The position numbers were made by a program, and so were the translations under genes. A stretch of 64,000 bases of DNA from Maratus speciosus (Eukaryota; Arthropoda; Arachnida; Araneae; Salticidae): NCBI GenBank assembly GCA_963932465.1, contig OZ010799.1:161134761-161198760 (forward strand), in the 5' to 3' direction. Below the pieces are notes generated by a model. The model made no database searches. It was not told where the DNA came from and was given only the letters and a program-made list of their open reading frames with translations. Each line of letters opens with the position of its first letter. Within the stretch, counting starts at the first letter, position 1. Positions 1 to 11,170 of the stretch are shown here, one piece after another.

Positions 1-554
1 TTTTATTTTGCAAATTTTAAAACTTTATATCTCGATAACGGGGAGACGGGGGCAATTAATTTATGTGCCTAAAAACATGTATCTTTATGCCCTTTCAATT
101 TCTACTTATTTAGATGTTTTTCATTATTACACTATTGGGATAGTTTCCTGGATAGCTCAACGTGAGATTCCATCTTTGATTCTCCTGCTATCTGTTTAAT
201 ATTGAAATAAAATTTAAGAATTTTTATTTTTAATTTTTCTGGTGTCAATTTTTCAATTTTCAGTATGAAAAAAGAACAACAAACGTTAGAGGGCGCTATT
301 GTCAACATACGATAATTTTTCCATTTATCTGAGCAGGCTTAGTATTGAATAGCTTTGTTTGGCACCACTTTTAAAAAAAAGTTACCTTCAATTACATAAT
401 TCTGAAAATGCACTAATTAAATAAGGAAAATATTACTTTTCTTTATTGCTAAAGTCAAAAATATATTTTGTATGCACGTTTTAAAGGTACATATAATGCG
501 CCCATGGTCCCGAATGGGTTAAATCTGGTACAGTTTTATAATTCTTTTATTCTA

Positions 555-559
<5 letters not shown>
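1..559. other. AT-rich stretch, no feature recognised
   Basis: No recognisable domain, RNA or terminal repeat was seen. A 63-codon open frame at 8-199 shows no motif and is what chance would give in sequence this AT-rich. Confidence 0.5.

Positions 560-600
<41 letters not shown>
560..600 (+). repeat. Poly(A) tract, 41 bp
   Basis: An uninterrupted run of A follows a short T/A stretch. It sits directly before a copy of the complex repeat block that starts at about 601. It could be a retrotransposed tail, but no element body with a target duplication was found next to it. It may equally be a slipped homopolymer, and its length is unreliable in any assembly. Confidence 0.9.
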
Positions 601-602
<2 letters not shown>

Positions 603-780
603 AATATTTTTCTCTTTAAAATACATAACAAAAGAAGTTAAGCATCAAATTTATTCCTGATTGGTTAACTGAATTCTAGTTTGAATGAAAGATTCGGATG
701 AGCGTATAAGAAGATAACGTCTGAGATGAAAACAGATTAAGATTTCGATCGAAAGTTTGAGAATTAAGCAAGGGCGGATC
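601..780. repeat. Complex-repeat block A', first copy
   Basis: This stretch matches 6,305-6,500, 17,525-17,720 and 20,715-20,910 almost word for word: TTAAGCATCA, then GGTTAACTGAATTCTAGTTT, then GAAAGATTCGGAT, GATAACGTCTGAGATG and AGATTAAG in that order. It is also a diverged relative of the 288-bp unit that follows, sharing GGTTAACTGAATT and the motif TATAA-AAGATAACG. The 61-codon minus-strand frame here is a by-product of the repeat. Confidence 0.75.
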
Positions 781-794
781 TGGAGAGTCCTCAA

Positions 795-1022
795 GGGCGG
801 GGGGGGGGGGCGATTTTGGAAATTTGGAGACTCCAATCTGATGCGCGGGTCGGGGCTAATTTTTTTCCCTGCGGGTCGTGTTACTTCTACTTTTTGCTGC
901 GGGTCGGGTTTGGGCCCGGTTGACTTCTGTTTTTTGCTGCTGGTCGAGTTAACTTATACTTTTTAGCTGTTGGTCGCGTTTGGGTCCGGTTGACTTCTAT
1001 TTTTTGCTGCTTGTCGGGTTAA
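795..1022 (+). repeat. G-run and degenerate GGTCGGGTT minisatellite
   Basis: A run of 12 G at 799-810 is followed by at least four imperfect copies of a module of the type TGCTG-(C/T)GGTCG-(G/A)GTT, each ended by ACTTCTATTTTT or ACTTATACTTTTT. Short (about 30 bp) and long (about 40 bp) versions alternate, the long ones carrying an extra TTTGGGCCCGG. It is markedly more GC-rich than its surroundings and lies between block A' and the 288-bp array. The 69-codon frame across it follows the repeat and has no protein signature. Confidence 0.7.
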
Positions 1023-1028
1023 TTTATA

Positions 1029-3873
1029 CTAATAAAAGGATTTATATATTGTATACATTCATGATAACTTAACTGAATTTCAATTTGTGAATAAAACATC
1101 CGTATACGTATAAAAACGAATAAAATAAGGCAACGAACAAAAGCATTGCGAAAAGTCTTAATTTTTTTGCTAGTTTTTACCCAATTTAAGTAATAAACAA
1201 CAAATTTTAAAAATAATTCTTAGCAAAAATAATCGGCTTAGACAGAAATTTTATCCTTCCGTCATCTTTTTATTTTAAAGCAGGTAACCAGATTTATACC
1301 TAATCTTTTTCTCAGATAGAATCTCCAATAAATGAATTTAGATATCGCATGTACTATTGGTTATCTTAGTTTCAATTTGCGAATAAAATATCCAGATGCA
1401 TGTATAAAAAGATAACGCAAAAAGTCATTGCGAAAAATTCTAAACTCTTTTTTAGTAGTTCTTATCCCGTTTTAGTATTAAACTAAAAAAATTAAAAGCA
1501 TTCTAAGTAAAAAAATATCTGCTTAGACCGAAATTTTGTCTCTCGGTTATCTTTTTATTTTAAAGTAAAAAAAAAACATATTTATATTTAATCTTTTTCT
1601 CCTTTAAAATCCCTAATATATGGATTTAGATATCGCATTTATTCTTGAGTGGTTAATTGAATTTCAATTTGCGAATAAAACATCCAGGTGCACGTAGAAA
1701 AAGGTAACGCAAAAAATCATTTCGAAAAATCCCAATTTGTTTGAAGTTGTTTTTATCTAGTTTTAGTATTAAAGCAAAATTTTTCAAAATAATTCTAATC
1801 AAAAATAGTATGCTTAGACAGAAATTTTGACGTTAGGTTATTTATTTCAAAGCAGTTAAACAGATTTATACCTAATCTTTTTCTCGTTCAAAATCCTTAA
1901 TAAATGGATTTAAATAACTTATTTATTCTTGATTGGTTAACTGAATTTCTATTTGCGAATGAAACATCCAGATGCATGTATAAAAAGTTAACGCAAAAAA
2001 TCATTGCGAAAGATCCTAATTTTTTTTCAGTAGATTTTATCCCGTTTTACTATTAATCAAAAATTTTCAAAAGAATTCATAGCAAAAATAGTATGCTTAG
2101 ACAGAAATTTTGACCTTAGGTTATTTTTTTTTTCATTTCAAAGCAGTAAAACATATTTATATCTAATCATTTCCTCGTTCAAAATCCCTAATAAATAGCT
2201 TTCGATATCTTATTTATTTTTGATTGGTTAACTGAATTTCAATTTACGAATAAAAGATTGAAATGCACGTATAAAAAGACAACGCAGAAAAAAGAACAAA
2301 AAAAGATGCGAAAAAAATCCGAAATTGTTTTTAAGTAGTTTTTATCCCCTTTTAGTATTGAACCAAATTTTTTCGAAATAACTCTAAGCAAATACAGTAT
2401 GCTTAGACATAAATTTTGACCTTAGGTTATTATTTATTTTAAAGCAGTAAAACAGATTTATACCTAATCTTTTTCTTGCTCAAAATCCCTAATAAATAGA
2501 TTTAGATATCTCATTTATTCTTGATTGGTTAACAGAATTTCCATTTGTAAATAAAATATACCGATGCACGTATAAAAAGACAACGCAAAAAATCATTGCG
2601 AAAAATTACAAATACGTTATAAGTATTTTTAGTCTATATTTTATTTTAGCCTCTTTTAGTATTAAACCAAAATAATTCTAAGAAAAAATAATCTGCATAG
2701 ACAGAAATTTTGCCCTCCGGTTATCTTTTTATTTTTAAACTGTAAACCAGACTTACACCTACACTTTTCTCTTTGAAAACCCCTAATAAATGGACTTAGA
2801 TATCGCATTTATTCTTGGTTGGTTTACTGAATTTAAATTTGGGAATAAAAGATCCAGACGCACGTATAAAACGATAATGCAAAAAATCACTGCGAAAAAT
2901 CCTAAATTCTTTCTCAGTAGTTTTTATCCCGTTTTAGTATTAAACCAAAATTTTTCAAAAGAATCTTTACAAAGAATAATCTACTTAAATATTTTGCACT
3001 TCCGCTACCTTTTTATTTTAAAGCAGTGAACCAGATGCATGCCTAATCTTTTTCTCGTTCAAAATCTCTAATAAATGGTTTTAGGTATCGCATTTGTTCT
3101 TGATGGGTTAACTCATTTTCAATTTCCGAAAAAAAATTCAGATGCACGTATAGATAAAGCACAAAACCATTTCGAAAAATCCTAAATTCTTTTTTAGTTG
3201 TTTTTTTATCATGTTTTAGTATTAAACCAAGCATTTTCAAAATCTAAACAAAAATAATTTGCTTAGACATATATTTTGACCTTCGGTTATCTTTCTATTT
3301 TAGAGCAGTATAAACAAGATTTATACCTAATCTTTTTCTCGTACAAAATTCCCCCAATAAATGGATTCAGATATTGCATTTATTCTTGATTAGTTAACTG
3401 AATTTTAATTTGTGAATAAAAGATGCAGATGAACATATAAAAGATAAACCAAAAATCACTAAAATCACTAAAAACGAAAAAATATTTTTCAGTAGTTTAT
3501 ATTATGTTTTCAGTAATAAATCAAATATTTCCAAAACTCTATTTTAAAATAATATGCTTAGACAGACATTTTGCTCTTCGGTTATCTTTTTATATTAAAA
3601 AAGTCAACAAAATTTACAACTAATCTTTTTCTCGTTCAAAAGCTCCATTAAATAGATATAGATATCGCATTTATTCTGGATTGGTTAACTGAATTTCGAT
3701 TTGGGAATAAAAGATTCATAGAAATATAGCGCAAAAAATGATTGCGAAATATCCTAAATCATTTTTCAGTCGTTTTTATATCGTTTCAGTATTAAACAAA
3801 AACGTTTCAAAAGAATTTAAAGCAAAAATAATAAGCTTATGCAGAAATTTTGCCCTTCGTTCGGTTATCTTTT
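1029..3873 (+). repeat. Tandem satellite array, about 288-bp unit (first part)
   Basis: A landmark GATATCGCAT or close variant recurs at 1341, 1629, 1913, 2204, 2505, 2799, 3084, 3370 and 3661, giving spacings of 284-301 bp. Each unit contains in order GGTTAACTGAATTTC, a TATAAAAAGATAACGCA segment, TCATTGCGAAAAATCC, TTTTATCCCGTTTTAGTATT, TGCTTAGACAGAAATTTTG and CCTAATCTTTTTCTCG. Copies differ by many substitutions and small indels, so this is an old array. It resumes after a MITE insertion. Short open frames inside (for example 2790-3029) are not conserved between units. Confidence 0.93.
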
Positions 3874-3875
3874 TA

Positions 3876-4331
3876 CTCCCTCTGTCCCAAATTAGTTTAA
3901 ACATTTGATTACTTTTGTACTGATTATTGATACTGATTTTTATGATTTTGTTTGAACATTTTTCAAAAATTTCAAGGTGCTATGCTATCAATCAACAACA
4001 TTTACTTACCAAGAATTCCCTCCGTCTCTCGTTAAATAAGTACGAAATTAGTTTAAAAAATCCAGAGTTCGCGCGCGCTTAAGCCACGCCCCATTTTGTA
4101 AGAATTTTTCCACCAGTAATCGCAAAAAACTACCTTCTAGCTAATGAATCGTTAATTCTTTAGGAAGAAAATGATCTTTATGGTATACTGGTGGTACAGT
4201 CTTTACAAAATTGTGTCGATCATCTGAACTGTCTCGGAAGTTATTTATGACTCCACCCACTTGAAATGTAGCAACTAATTTTGGACAAAAGTTTCGACCT
4301 AAATGTCGCAACTAATTTGGGACGGAGGGGG
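3876..4331 (+). mobile_element. Stowaway-like MITE (Tc1/mariner type) inside the satellite
   Basis: The insertion begins CTCCCTCTGTCCCAAATTAG and ends with the inverted complement, CTAATTTGGGACGGAGGGGG, and is bordered by TA on both sides (3874-3875 and 4332-4333). Removing it and one TA restores the normal satellite text TTTTTA-TTATAAAGCAG. A second, degenerate terminal-like motif (CCCTCCGTCTCTCGTTAAAT) lies internally near 4018, suggesting a nested or rearranged copy. The terminal sequence closely resembles the plant Stowaway MITE terminus (CTCCCTCCGTCCC). No transposase frame is present, so it is non-autonomous. Confidence 0.88.
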
Positions 4332-4333
4332 TA

Positions 4334-4756
4334 TTATAAAGCAGTGAGCCAGATTTATACCTAAACTTTTTCTCATACAAAATCCCCAATAAATGAATTT
4401 TGATATCGCCTTTATACTTTATTGATTAACTGAATTTTGATTTGGGAATAAAATATCCATGTGCGCGTACAAAAAGATAACGCAAAAAATCATTGCGAAA
4501 AATCCTAAATTCTTTTTCAGTAGTTTTTATCCTGTTTATTATTAAACCAAAATTTTTCAAGAGAATTCTAAGCAGAAATAATCTGCTTAGACAGAAATTT
4601 TGTCCTTCGGTTACCTTTTTTATATTAAACCAGTAAATCAGATTTATACTTAATCTTTTTCCCGTTTATAATCCTTAATACATGGATTTATATATCGCAC
4701 TTTTTCTTGATTGGTTAACTCAATTTCAATTTGCGAGTAATAGATGCTAATGCACC
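4334..4756 (+). repeat. 288-bp satellite array (second part)
   Basis: Two further units continue after the MITE, with landmarks at 4402 and 4691. Subtracting the MITE gives spacings of 283 and 289 bp, matching the first part. The last unit breaks off inside the GATGC-A-CGTATAAAAAG segment where the next insertion begins; the satellite text resumes at about 5,661. Confidence 0.9.
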
Positions 4757-5660
4757 TGGGCAATTCCACATAACATGGGAACTATAGTGTAGACCCTTGA
4801 GGGGCGGGGTAATATACTTTATCCAACCTACTTTTAATCAAAATTTGCACCAGAAACACTTAACCCCTTGAGGGGCAAGCAATTACGTTTGTAAAATGCT
4901 GAATTCCCACCGGAATCTTTGAAGAATTCTATCTCAAAATAAGTAAAAGCAATTTTACGGCTTTTTTCCACCAAAGTTACAAAAGTAAAATTTAATAAAA
5001 TTTTTCTGGTGTAAAACTTCATTAATCGTAGGTGGTATATAATATATACCGGTGCCCCTCAAGGGGTTAATTAAAATTTATGCTTCCAACTTTGGTGGAA
5101 ATAAATGAAAAAATTGCTTTCCAAATTTTGAAACAAAATTTTTCGAACATTCCGGTGTGAGTTCAACATTACAGAAACGCAATTGCTTGCGCCTGAAAGA
5201 ATTGATGGCTAAAGAGGGAAATGTAATGTGAGTCACAATACCATGTAACGTGAGTAACCCTCAAAATATTGATTGATATAATTAATTACTATTAAAACAA
5301 TATTATTTTTGTGTATATCATAAGTTGAAAGTATGTTGTACTCTATAAAATACATTTTTTTTTAACATGTTGTGATAAATGAGGAGAAATTCTAGGTCTT
5401 CATTAACCCATAAAACTTGACTTCCTTCTTTTTGTAATGTGAGTCACAGTTCCAAATTAGGGTCTGCATACCACCTGTTAATTAAAAAAATTATTACATT
5501 GTTATTCTTAGTTTCTTATTGTGCCCCAGATAGCTTTTACTTATAGAATTTTACTTATAGAACTTTTTTAAAAGCAAATGTGATATTACTTCGCTGTATA
5601 TAGAATTTACTTTTGGAAAAATGTGTCAAATGTTAACGTGAGGCACATGGAATTGCCCAC
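4756..5660. mobile_element. TIR element of about 905 bp interrupting a satellite unit
   Basis: The left end reads CTGGGCAATTCCACAT and the right end reads ATGGAATTGCCCAC, an inverted match of about 13 bp. The flanks join into a normal satellite segment (AATGCAC then ATATAAAAAGATAACG). The exact target duplication is ambiguous (AC or CAC). The inside has repeated GTAATGTGAGTCAC-like words, a nested TTAA element and no long open frame. The superfamily is not assigned. Confidence 0.7.
4860..5070. mobile_element. TTAA-flanked MITE (family shared with 45,353 and 63,748), nested
   Basis: It starts TTAACCCCTTGAGGGGCAAG and ends GCCCCTCAAGGGGTTAA, giving strong terminal inverted repeats within TTAA. 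Internal words AAAATGCTGAA and TCAAAATAAG-AAAAGC are shared with the copy at 63,748-63,966. TTAA targets with short CC-starting ends are typical of piggyBac-type elements. Inverted relatives of its right part (CCTTGAGGGGCGGGG, AATATAC) lie just outside it at 4,795-4,830, so the surrounding DNA is a partly duplicated, partly palindromic structure. The 62-codon minus frame here is incidental. Confidence 0.75.
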
Positions 5661-6835
5661 ATATAAAAAGATAACGCCTGAGATTACAACAATTTAAATT
5701 TTTGATTCAAAGTTTGTGAATTTTGCAACTGAAAACGAGGTTTATAAATTAACCTTATAATTCTATGATTTAACGATTGTTTCATTGATTGATTATCTTT
5801 TTCATAAAAAAAGGGATATGTTTGTTTTTCACCGGTGCGGGTTTTAAATTTACATTAATAGCTTTTTTTCGAATAAATAAATTTTATAATCCGAGAAAAT
5901 ATTGATAATTTATTGCACCACGTATCTAACGTCAAGTTTCATATTGTAATTCTGAAATAATTTATATGATTCATTAATATAATTTTTTGAAACATATGAT
6001 TTAAATAACATATTCCGTAGAATGTATTAATGAAACTCATCTATGCATTAAAAAAAACGTTAAATATATAAATTATTTATGCAATAATTGAATAGTGTTT
6101 CTAATAAAAGTAGATATTTATTAAATTTGATTAAAACATTTTAAATTCTTTTAATATAGAAAAAGAGTCATTGCAAAAATCCTAAAATATTTTCTAGTAC
6201 TTTGTATCCAATTTCAGTATTCGGCCAAAAACTTTCATAGTAGTTCTAAAAAGACAATAATCTTCCTTGGCAGAAATATTTTTTCGTTATAATATATTTT
6301 TGCGAGCAGTGAAACCAGATTTATACATAATCCTTTTCTCTTCGAAATACTTAACAAAAGAAGTTAAGCATCAGATTTATTCTAGGTTAGTTAACTGAAT
6401 TCTAGTTTGAATGAAAGATTCGGATCAGTTGATAGGAAGATAACGTCTGAGATGACGACAGATTAAGTTTTCGATCAGAAGTTTGTGAGCTAAGTAACCG
6501 AAAACGACATAACACTATAATTGGAAGCAATTTTCCTTGATTGATATTATCTTATGCCAAAAACAGTAAATTGGATTTACTTGACTTGGACTAGTGTTCC
6601 TTTCTTTATAAATAATTATCATTCAAGCCTATCATATCATCGCCTCAATTATACTTATCATCAAATAAAACATTGGAATAAATTTTTATACTTTACAAAT
6701 ATATGCTTAAATTATTTTTTTTTTTTACTAATATTATTAAATTTATTTATAACGGGCGAAAACTTTTCTTAAATAAAATTTCTATGCGAAATATGAATTA
6801 TTTTTATATTTGAAAGATAATATATTTTTGTAAAA
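5661..6835 (+). repeat. Complex repeat, copy I (truncated by the palindrome)
   Basis: After the satellite remnant (ATATAAAAAGATAACGCCTG), 5,690-6,160 is AT-rich with nothing recognised. From about 6,160 the text matches the later complex-repeat copies: TCATTGCAAAAATCCTA, then CGAGCAGTGAAACCAGATTT, then block A', AACACTATAATTGGAAGC, ATTGGATTTACTTGACTTG and the 330-bp unit with AATTTTTATACTTTAC. The copy is cut at 6,835, in the phrase ATATTTTTGTAAAA, by the palindromic element. The 72-codon frame at 6,554-6,772 lies in this repeat and is not kept in other copies. Confidence 0.75.
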
Positions 6836-7234
6836 GATATCAACACAAAAAACCCCTAACGGGTTAAAAGTTTGTGACGCAGCACTTTATCTTCTTGCTA
6901 TAAGAATTTTAAATATGGAACTTAAAAATAATGATATCAAATTTTAAGTGACGCTATGCTATTGATTAATGTATACAAACATTTATATTATTTATTTCAT
7001 CATTTTATTTTTGCTTTACTTATAATTGCATGCGTAATAATTATGTTAAATTTAAAAGGATGTATAAAAATTTATTCATTAATGCTTTATCAATCACATC
7101 TTTCACAAATTCAAAATATGAGTTTTAAAAGATATGATATCAAAATTTAAGTGACGCCTTTATGTAGCTTTAAACAATTTGTTTTAAAATTCAATTTCAA
7201 TTGTTTTCGGTTTGGCTAAATATATTTACACATG

Positions 7235-7395
7235 CATAGCTGCCAACTTGTACGGATTTTTCTTACCACTAAAATTTAAAAGAAATTTTTGCCATACTGA
7301 ATCGTTAAAAACCGCTAGGTTTCGGAGATTCAATTAGGCAAATTTTTCTTTTAAATTTTAGTGGTAAGAAAAATCCGTACAAGTTGGCAGCTATG
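7235..7395. mobile_element. MITE with about 50-bp terminal inverted repeats in the left palindrome arm
   Basis: It begins CATAGCTGCCAACTTGTACG and ends with the inverted complement; the matching continues through the TTTTCTTACCACTAAAATTT segment. The flanks are CACATG on both sides (7,229-7,234 and 7,396-7,401), extending to 7 of 8 if read as an 8-bp duplication. The opposite arm has an uninterrupted TTACACACGTAACC, serving as an internal empty site. The length, TIR and duplication suit a hAT-like MITE, but the superfamily is uncertain. Confidence 0.85.
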
Positions 7396-7427
7396 CACAT
7401 GTAACCAAAACTCTTAATTTACCAATA

Positions 7428-7737
7428 CACTGTTAAAAATATCACTCTCTTTGAACCTATACAATGCACTGTAATGTATTTATATGTAAAATTTGATTTA
7501 TCTTTTGTGCCACGCTATCCAAAATCAAAAGTAAAATTTATGTAAATGATTTTTGTGCGTCATGTTATCCATTTGCAAACATTTCGTTTAGTTTGGATAT
7601 AATGACGCACAAAAATCATTTACATAAATTTTACTTTTGATTTTGGATAGCGTGGCACAAAAGATAAATCAAATTTTTCATATAAATACATTACAGTGCA
7701 TTGTATAGGTTCAGTGCGAGTTATATTTTTAACAGTG
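7428..7737. mobile_element. Core of the palindrome with TA-flanked CACTGTTAAAAA ends
   Basis: Within the large palindrome the sequence TA-CACTGTTAAAAATAT-CACTC is mirrored by GAGTTATATTTTTAACAGTG-TA. Its midpoint (about 7,582) is the midpoint of the whole palindrome. It may be a mariner-type MITE that seeded the palindrome, or just part of one foldback element. The innermost hairpin is closed by GCGTCAT / ATGACGC. Confidence 0.5.
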
Positions 7738-8167
7738 TATTGGTAAATTAAAAGTTTTGGTTACGTGTGTAAATATATTTAGCCAAACCGAAAACAATTG
7801 AAATTGAATTTTAAAATAAATTGTTTAAAGCTACATCAAGACGTCACTTAAATTTTGATATCATATCTTTTAAAACTCATATTTTGAATTTATGAAAGAT
7901 GTGATTGATAAAGCATCAATGAATAAATATTTATACATCCTTTTAAATTTAACATAATTATTACACATGCAATTATAAGTAAAAAAAAAAATAAAATGAT
8001 GAAATAAATAATATAAATGTATGTATATATACATTAATTAATAGCATAGCGTCACTTAAAATTTGATATCATTATTTTTAAGTTCCATATTTAAAATTCT
8101 TATAGCAATAAGATAAAGTGTTGTGTCACAAACTTTTAACCCGTTAAGGGTTTTTTGTGTTGATATC

Positions 8168-9007
8168 ACTGCTTTTTTTAGGTTAATAATAAAAAGAAAA
8201 AAAAAATTAAAGACCAATGGTATGAACTCATAATCGTGTTTTCCATTCACCTTTAATTATCTCCTCTTCCCCCTTCTCTCTTAAAAAAGCATACCTATAT
8301 ACAAAATAGGAATTTTTTTTATGGTTTGTTTCATAGATATAAAGCTTTGTTAAATTTTACTACGTAAAAAGTTTACTTTTTTAAGAAGAATATCAAGAAA
8401 TATTACTCTTTAAAGCTTTTTTTTTAAATACAATAATTGCTCACTAATAAAACTAAATAAATCTATCTAAATCAAATTCTAACCTACAATTTTTTGCTTA
8501 ATAATTGAGTATCCATTTTCATTGAGCAACAGTTCGACTATACATACATTCCATACAGAAATAGCACAGGAAAACATCAATCTTCCACAGCATCAAACGA
8601 AATTAAACTCTAAGAAAAAAGTTGCCAAAGTGAACTGGTAACATTAAATCGCCAAGACCTGGCCAAAATGTAATCTCGTTGATATCATGATAAAGCAACG
8701 ATAAATGACTAAATCTCTTAAATATAATTGCTGTTCATAGAAGATACTAAAGCTTGGTATTAATATGAATTTTCGAGACCCAAAATTAAATTTTTTGGGG
8801 CCTATTTACCAGTATTTAAAATTGCAGATATAGTTGAGAGGCGTTATATAGAATAATATTTTTACATTTGAAAGACAGATGGCAGCACTACCAAACACTA
8901 ATTTCAATAATTCAGAAATGTAAACGGGAATGATTTTACTAGATTACGTTTGTAATCTTCAGTACCGTTTTTTAAAGTGAAATATTAACGAGTAATACTT
9001 CTTAAGT
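8168..9007. other. AT-rich stretch, no feature recognised
   Basis: Sequence after the palindrome contains short T- and A-runs and a pyrimidine-rich segment (CTCCTCTTCCCCCTTCTCTC). No terminal repeats, coding similarity or match to other parts of the window were noticed. Confidence 0.4.
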
Positions 9008-9044
9008 TTGTAACAAAATAAAATAAAATAAAATAAAATAAAAA
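9008..9044 (+). repeat. (AAAAT)n microsatellite
   Basis: About five perfect AAAAT units are followed by an A-run. A simple sequence repeat. Confidence 0.9.
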
Positions 9045-9462
9045 AAAACATGAGCTTGAGCATTTATTTATTATTTTTTTACGCATAGAGAGAGTTTATA
9101 GTATGGAGTTACCATTTTATGAATTTAATGAAAAGTAAAAGAGAAAATCGCGCATTTTTATTTGTTCAATCGACATTTTCCTTTTATTTACAGTTTTTTA
9201 CACATAAAAATTCGTATTTTCCTCAGCGAAACGGATTGAAATACGATACATATAAATAAACTATACAATTTTCATTTTCTTTTCAATTATCCTAAAAATT
9301 TAAAACTATATATGATTTTTAAAAATTTACTTTTTAAAATTTTGGATGTATGACATTTTTTTAAAAAAATCTCGTAGTCTTCCATTTACAGTTAGAATAA
9401 CGGCTTGTATTTATATTATTATTATTATTAAAAACGTAATGGTAGAATAACGGCCTGTTTTT

Positions 9463-10250
9463 TTTTTCTTTTTTAGGGTTCCGTACTTAAAAAGTAAAAA
9501 CGGAACCATTATAAGATCACTCCTGTGTCTGTCTGTCACAGCCATTTTACTCGTAAACTATGAAACGTGGAAAGTTCAAATTCGGGGAAGTAATAAAGAC
9601 CTAGGAAGGAATATAGGAAGTAATAAATTGACCCACATATTTTCAGATTAATAAATATTCATAAATATTTTTAGTAAAAAAGTAGAGGGGCTAATTATGC
9701 TACTTGAAAAAAAAATCTTTTCTTTGCATATCATGTGGGGTATTCTGTGAAAGCTTTTGTAACGCTGAACTCAAAAATACATTCCTTTTAATTTTAGATA
9801 TTATATTTTCAAAGATATTGTTGAAAATGTAGCGCAAAAATATGTTCCCCCCATCTAATTCTGAATCTACTGAAACTAAAATTATGAAAAAATTAGAGGT
9901 AGTAGACGTTAATGTAAACCTTGCCGGAAAATTATAGCGATTATCCTAGGTCACATAGTTTTGAGTAGTTAGCATTTTTCTGTTATACACAAATTTCGAT
10001 TTACGGGCATTCAGAAAAATTGTTGTACTTCGCTGAATATACCTATCGTTGCAGAAGAATAAAAGCATTGTTGATAATGATTTTCGAAAAAAAAATCATC
10101 TGTAATTAGCCGAGATATTAACCCTTAAATGTACTGTCAGTTTGGACATACACAAAGACAGGGGCGGCGTACTCTATGCCTGGTTAACAACTTTTAATGA
10201 TTTATATGTGTAATGTAATGTCCAGTAACAGCATAAAAGCAATAAACGTC
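9463..10250 (+). repeat. Dispersed repeat with GGGTTCCGTA / GTCTGTCTGTCACAG head
   Basis: The head reads TAGGGTTCCGTACTTAAAAA, then AAAACGGAACCATTATAAG, GTGTCTGTCTGTCACAGCC, CTCGTAAACTATGAAACG and GTTCAAATTCGG. An inverted copy of the same order lies at 42,385-42,495. This head is a very common interspersed repeat of arthropod genomes (from memory, abundant in Lepidoptera). No transposase is visible; the 3' limit is uncertain and is set where the next element begins. Confidence 0.6.
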
Positions 10251-10272
10251 AAACTGTTAAAAACATACTAAT

Positions 10273-11170
10273 TTAAGGGGTCTCGGGACTCTAAAAAGTG
10301 GAAAAAATGAAAAAAAAGACCATTTTCAACATTTAATGTCTTAAATGTATATGATTTTAAAACACAATTTTAATTGGGATAAAAAAATTGCAAGATACAG
10401 AATTAGTATTTATAGGGGGCTCGAAACTGTTAGACATTTGTCGAACAAAAAATTGGCATACAATTTTACGCGCAGGATTACAAAATAAATATTGCAACTA
10501 GAATGAAAATTTTGGTGCTTACTTATACTTCAGATTGTAATAATTTCCCTGAACATAAAAAAAATTGTATTTAAAGCATTTTTATATTTTTAATGCAATG
10601 TAGCATTTAGCTAATACAAAATTTTGAAAATTTCAACAGTAAAATCACCTAAAAAAATATTTTTTTTAACAATAAAAAGGAAATTTTAGGTTCAGTTTAT
10701 AGAGACTAACATGAAATATATGCTTTGAAAATTTCATGAAAAAATATTCAGAAGTTTTTGAGGTATCCTGCGCGTTATGCCAAAAAAACGCCATTTGGAA
10801 AATAATGACTTTAAAGTTTCGGAAACGCCGCTTCAGCTATTGAGCGGGTATAATTCTAAAAGCCAAAACTTCTGTTCTAATGGGAATTTCAAGGAAACAA
10901 TTATATCAAAATATTCAGAAAAGATACGGGTTTAACATCTAAAAATATTAAAATTTCTTAAATTTTGAAGCTTTAAGAGTCATGGGCAGTGTTGCCAGAC
11001 AAATACTAAAATTTTATTTTGAATACCACTATTTTCGTACGGTATTATTCACTTGATTTAATTGAAAAACTTTTGTAAATGGATAAGGCGAATATCTTTC
11101 TATGAAAATAGTGGTATTCAAAATAAAATTTTAGTATTCGTCTGGCAACACAGGTCATGGGACCACTTAA
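10273..11170 (-). mobile_element. TTAA-flanked non-autonomous element, copy 1 (family of about 725-785 bp)
   Basis: It is bounded by TTAA at 10,273-10,276 and 11,167-11,170. The ends read GGGGTCTCGGGACTC and GAGTCATGGGACCAC, an imperfect inverted repeat. The inside aligns inverted with 30,367-31,090 and 36,062-36,849 over its whole length (shared words GAAATTCCCATTAGAACAGA, CCAAATG-CG, TTCAGATTGTAAT). Without the hAT MITE inserted near the right end it is about 723 bp. TTAA targets point to a piggyBac- or Kolobok-type origin. No coding frame survives. Confidence 0.8.
10987..11153. mobile_element. hAT-like MITE with perfect 8-bp target duplication
   Basis: The element starts CAGTGTTGCCAGAC and ends GTCTGGCAACACAG. 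The inverted repeat continues inward through AATACTAAAATTTTATTTTG and ACCACTATTTTC, about 50 bp per arm. The flanks are GTCATGGG at 10,979-10,986 and again at 11,154-11,161. An 8-bp duplication with CAGTGTTGCCA ends is characteristic of hAT non-autonomous elements. A truncated copy is at 61,413-61,545. It inserted into copy 1 of the TTAA family, so it is younger than that element. Confidence 0.92.

Larger units (their letters stand above)
6836..8167. mobile_element. Long palindromic foldback element
   Basis: Both ends read GATATCAACACAAAAAAC-CC(T)-AACGGGTTAAAAG, one inverted relative to the other. The arms pair with few mismatches across about 580 bp each, meeting near 7,582. The left arm is longer only because of a 161-bp MITE at 7,235-7,395. 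Each arm contains two direct copies of a phrase like GATATCAAA-TTTAAGTGACGC. It interrupts a complex-repeat unit. There is no long frame; ORFs at 6,956-7,150 and 8,056-8,250 lie in the arms. Foldback elements can be mobile, but no clear target duplication was found. Confidence 0.88.
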
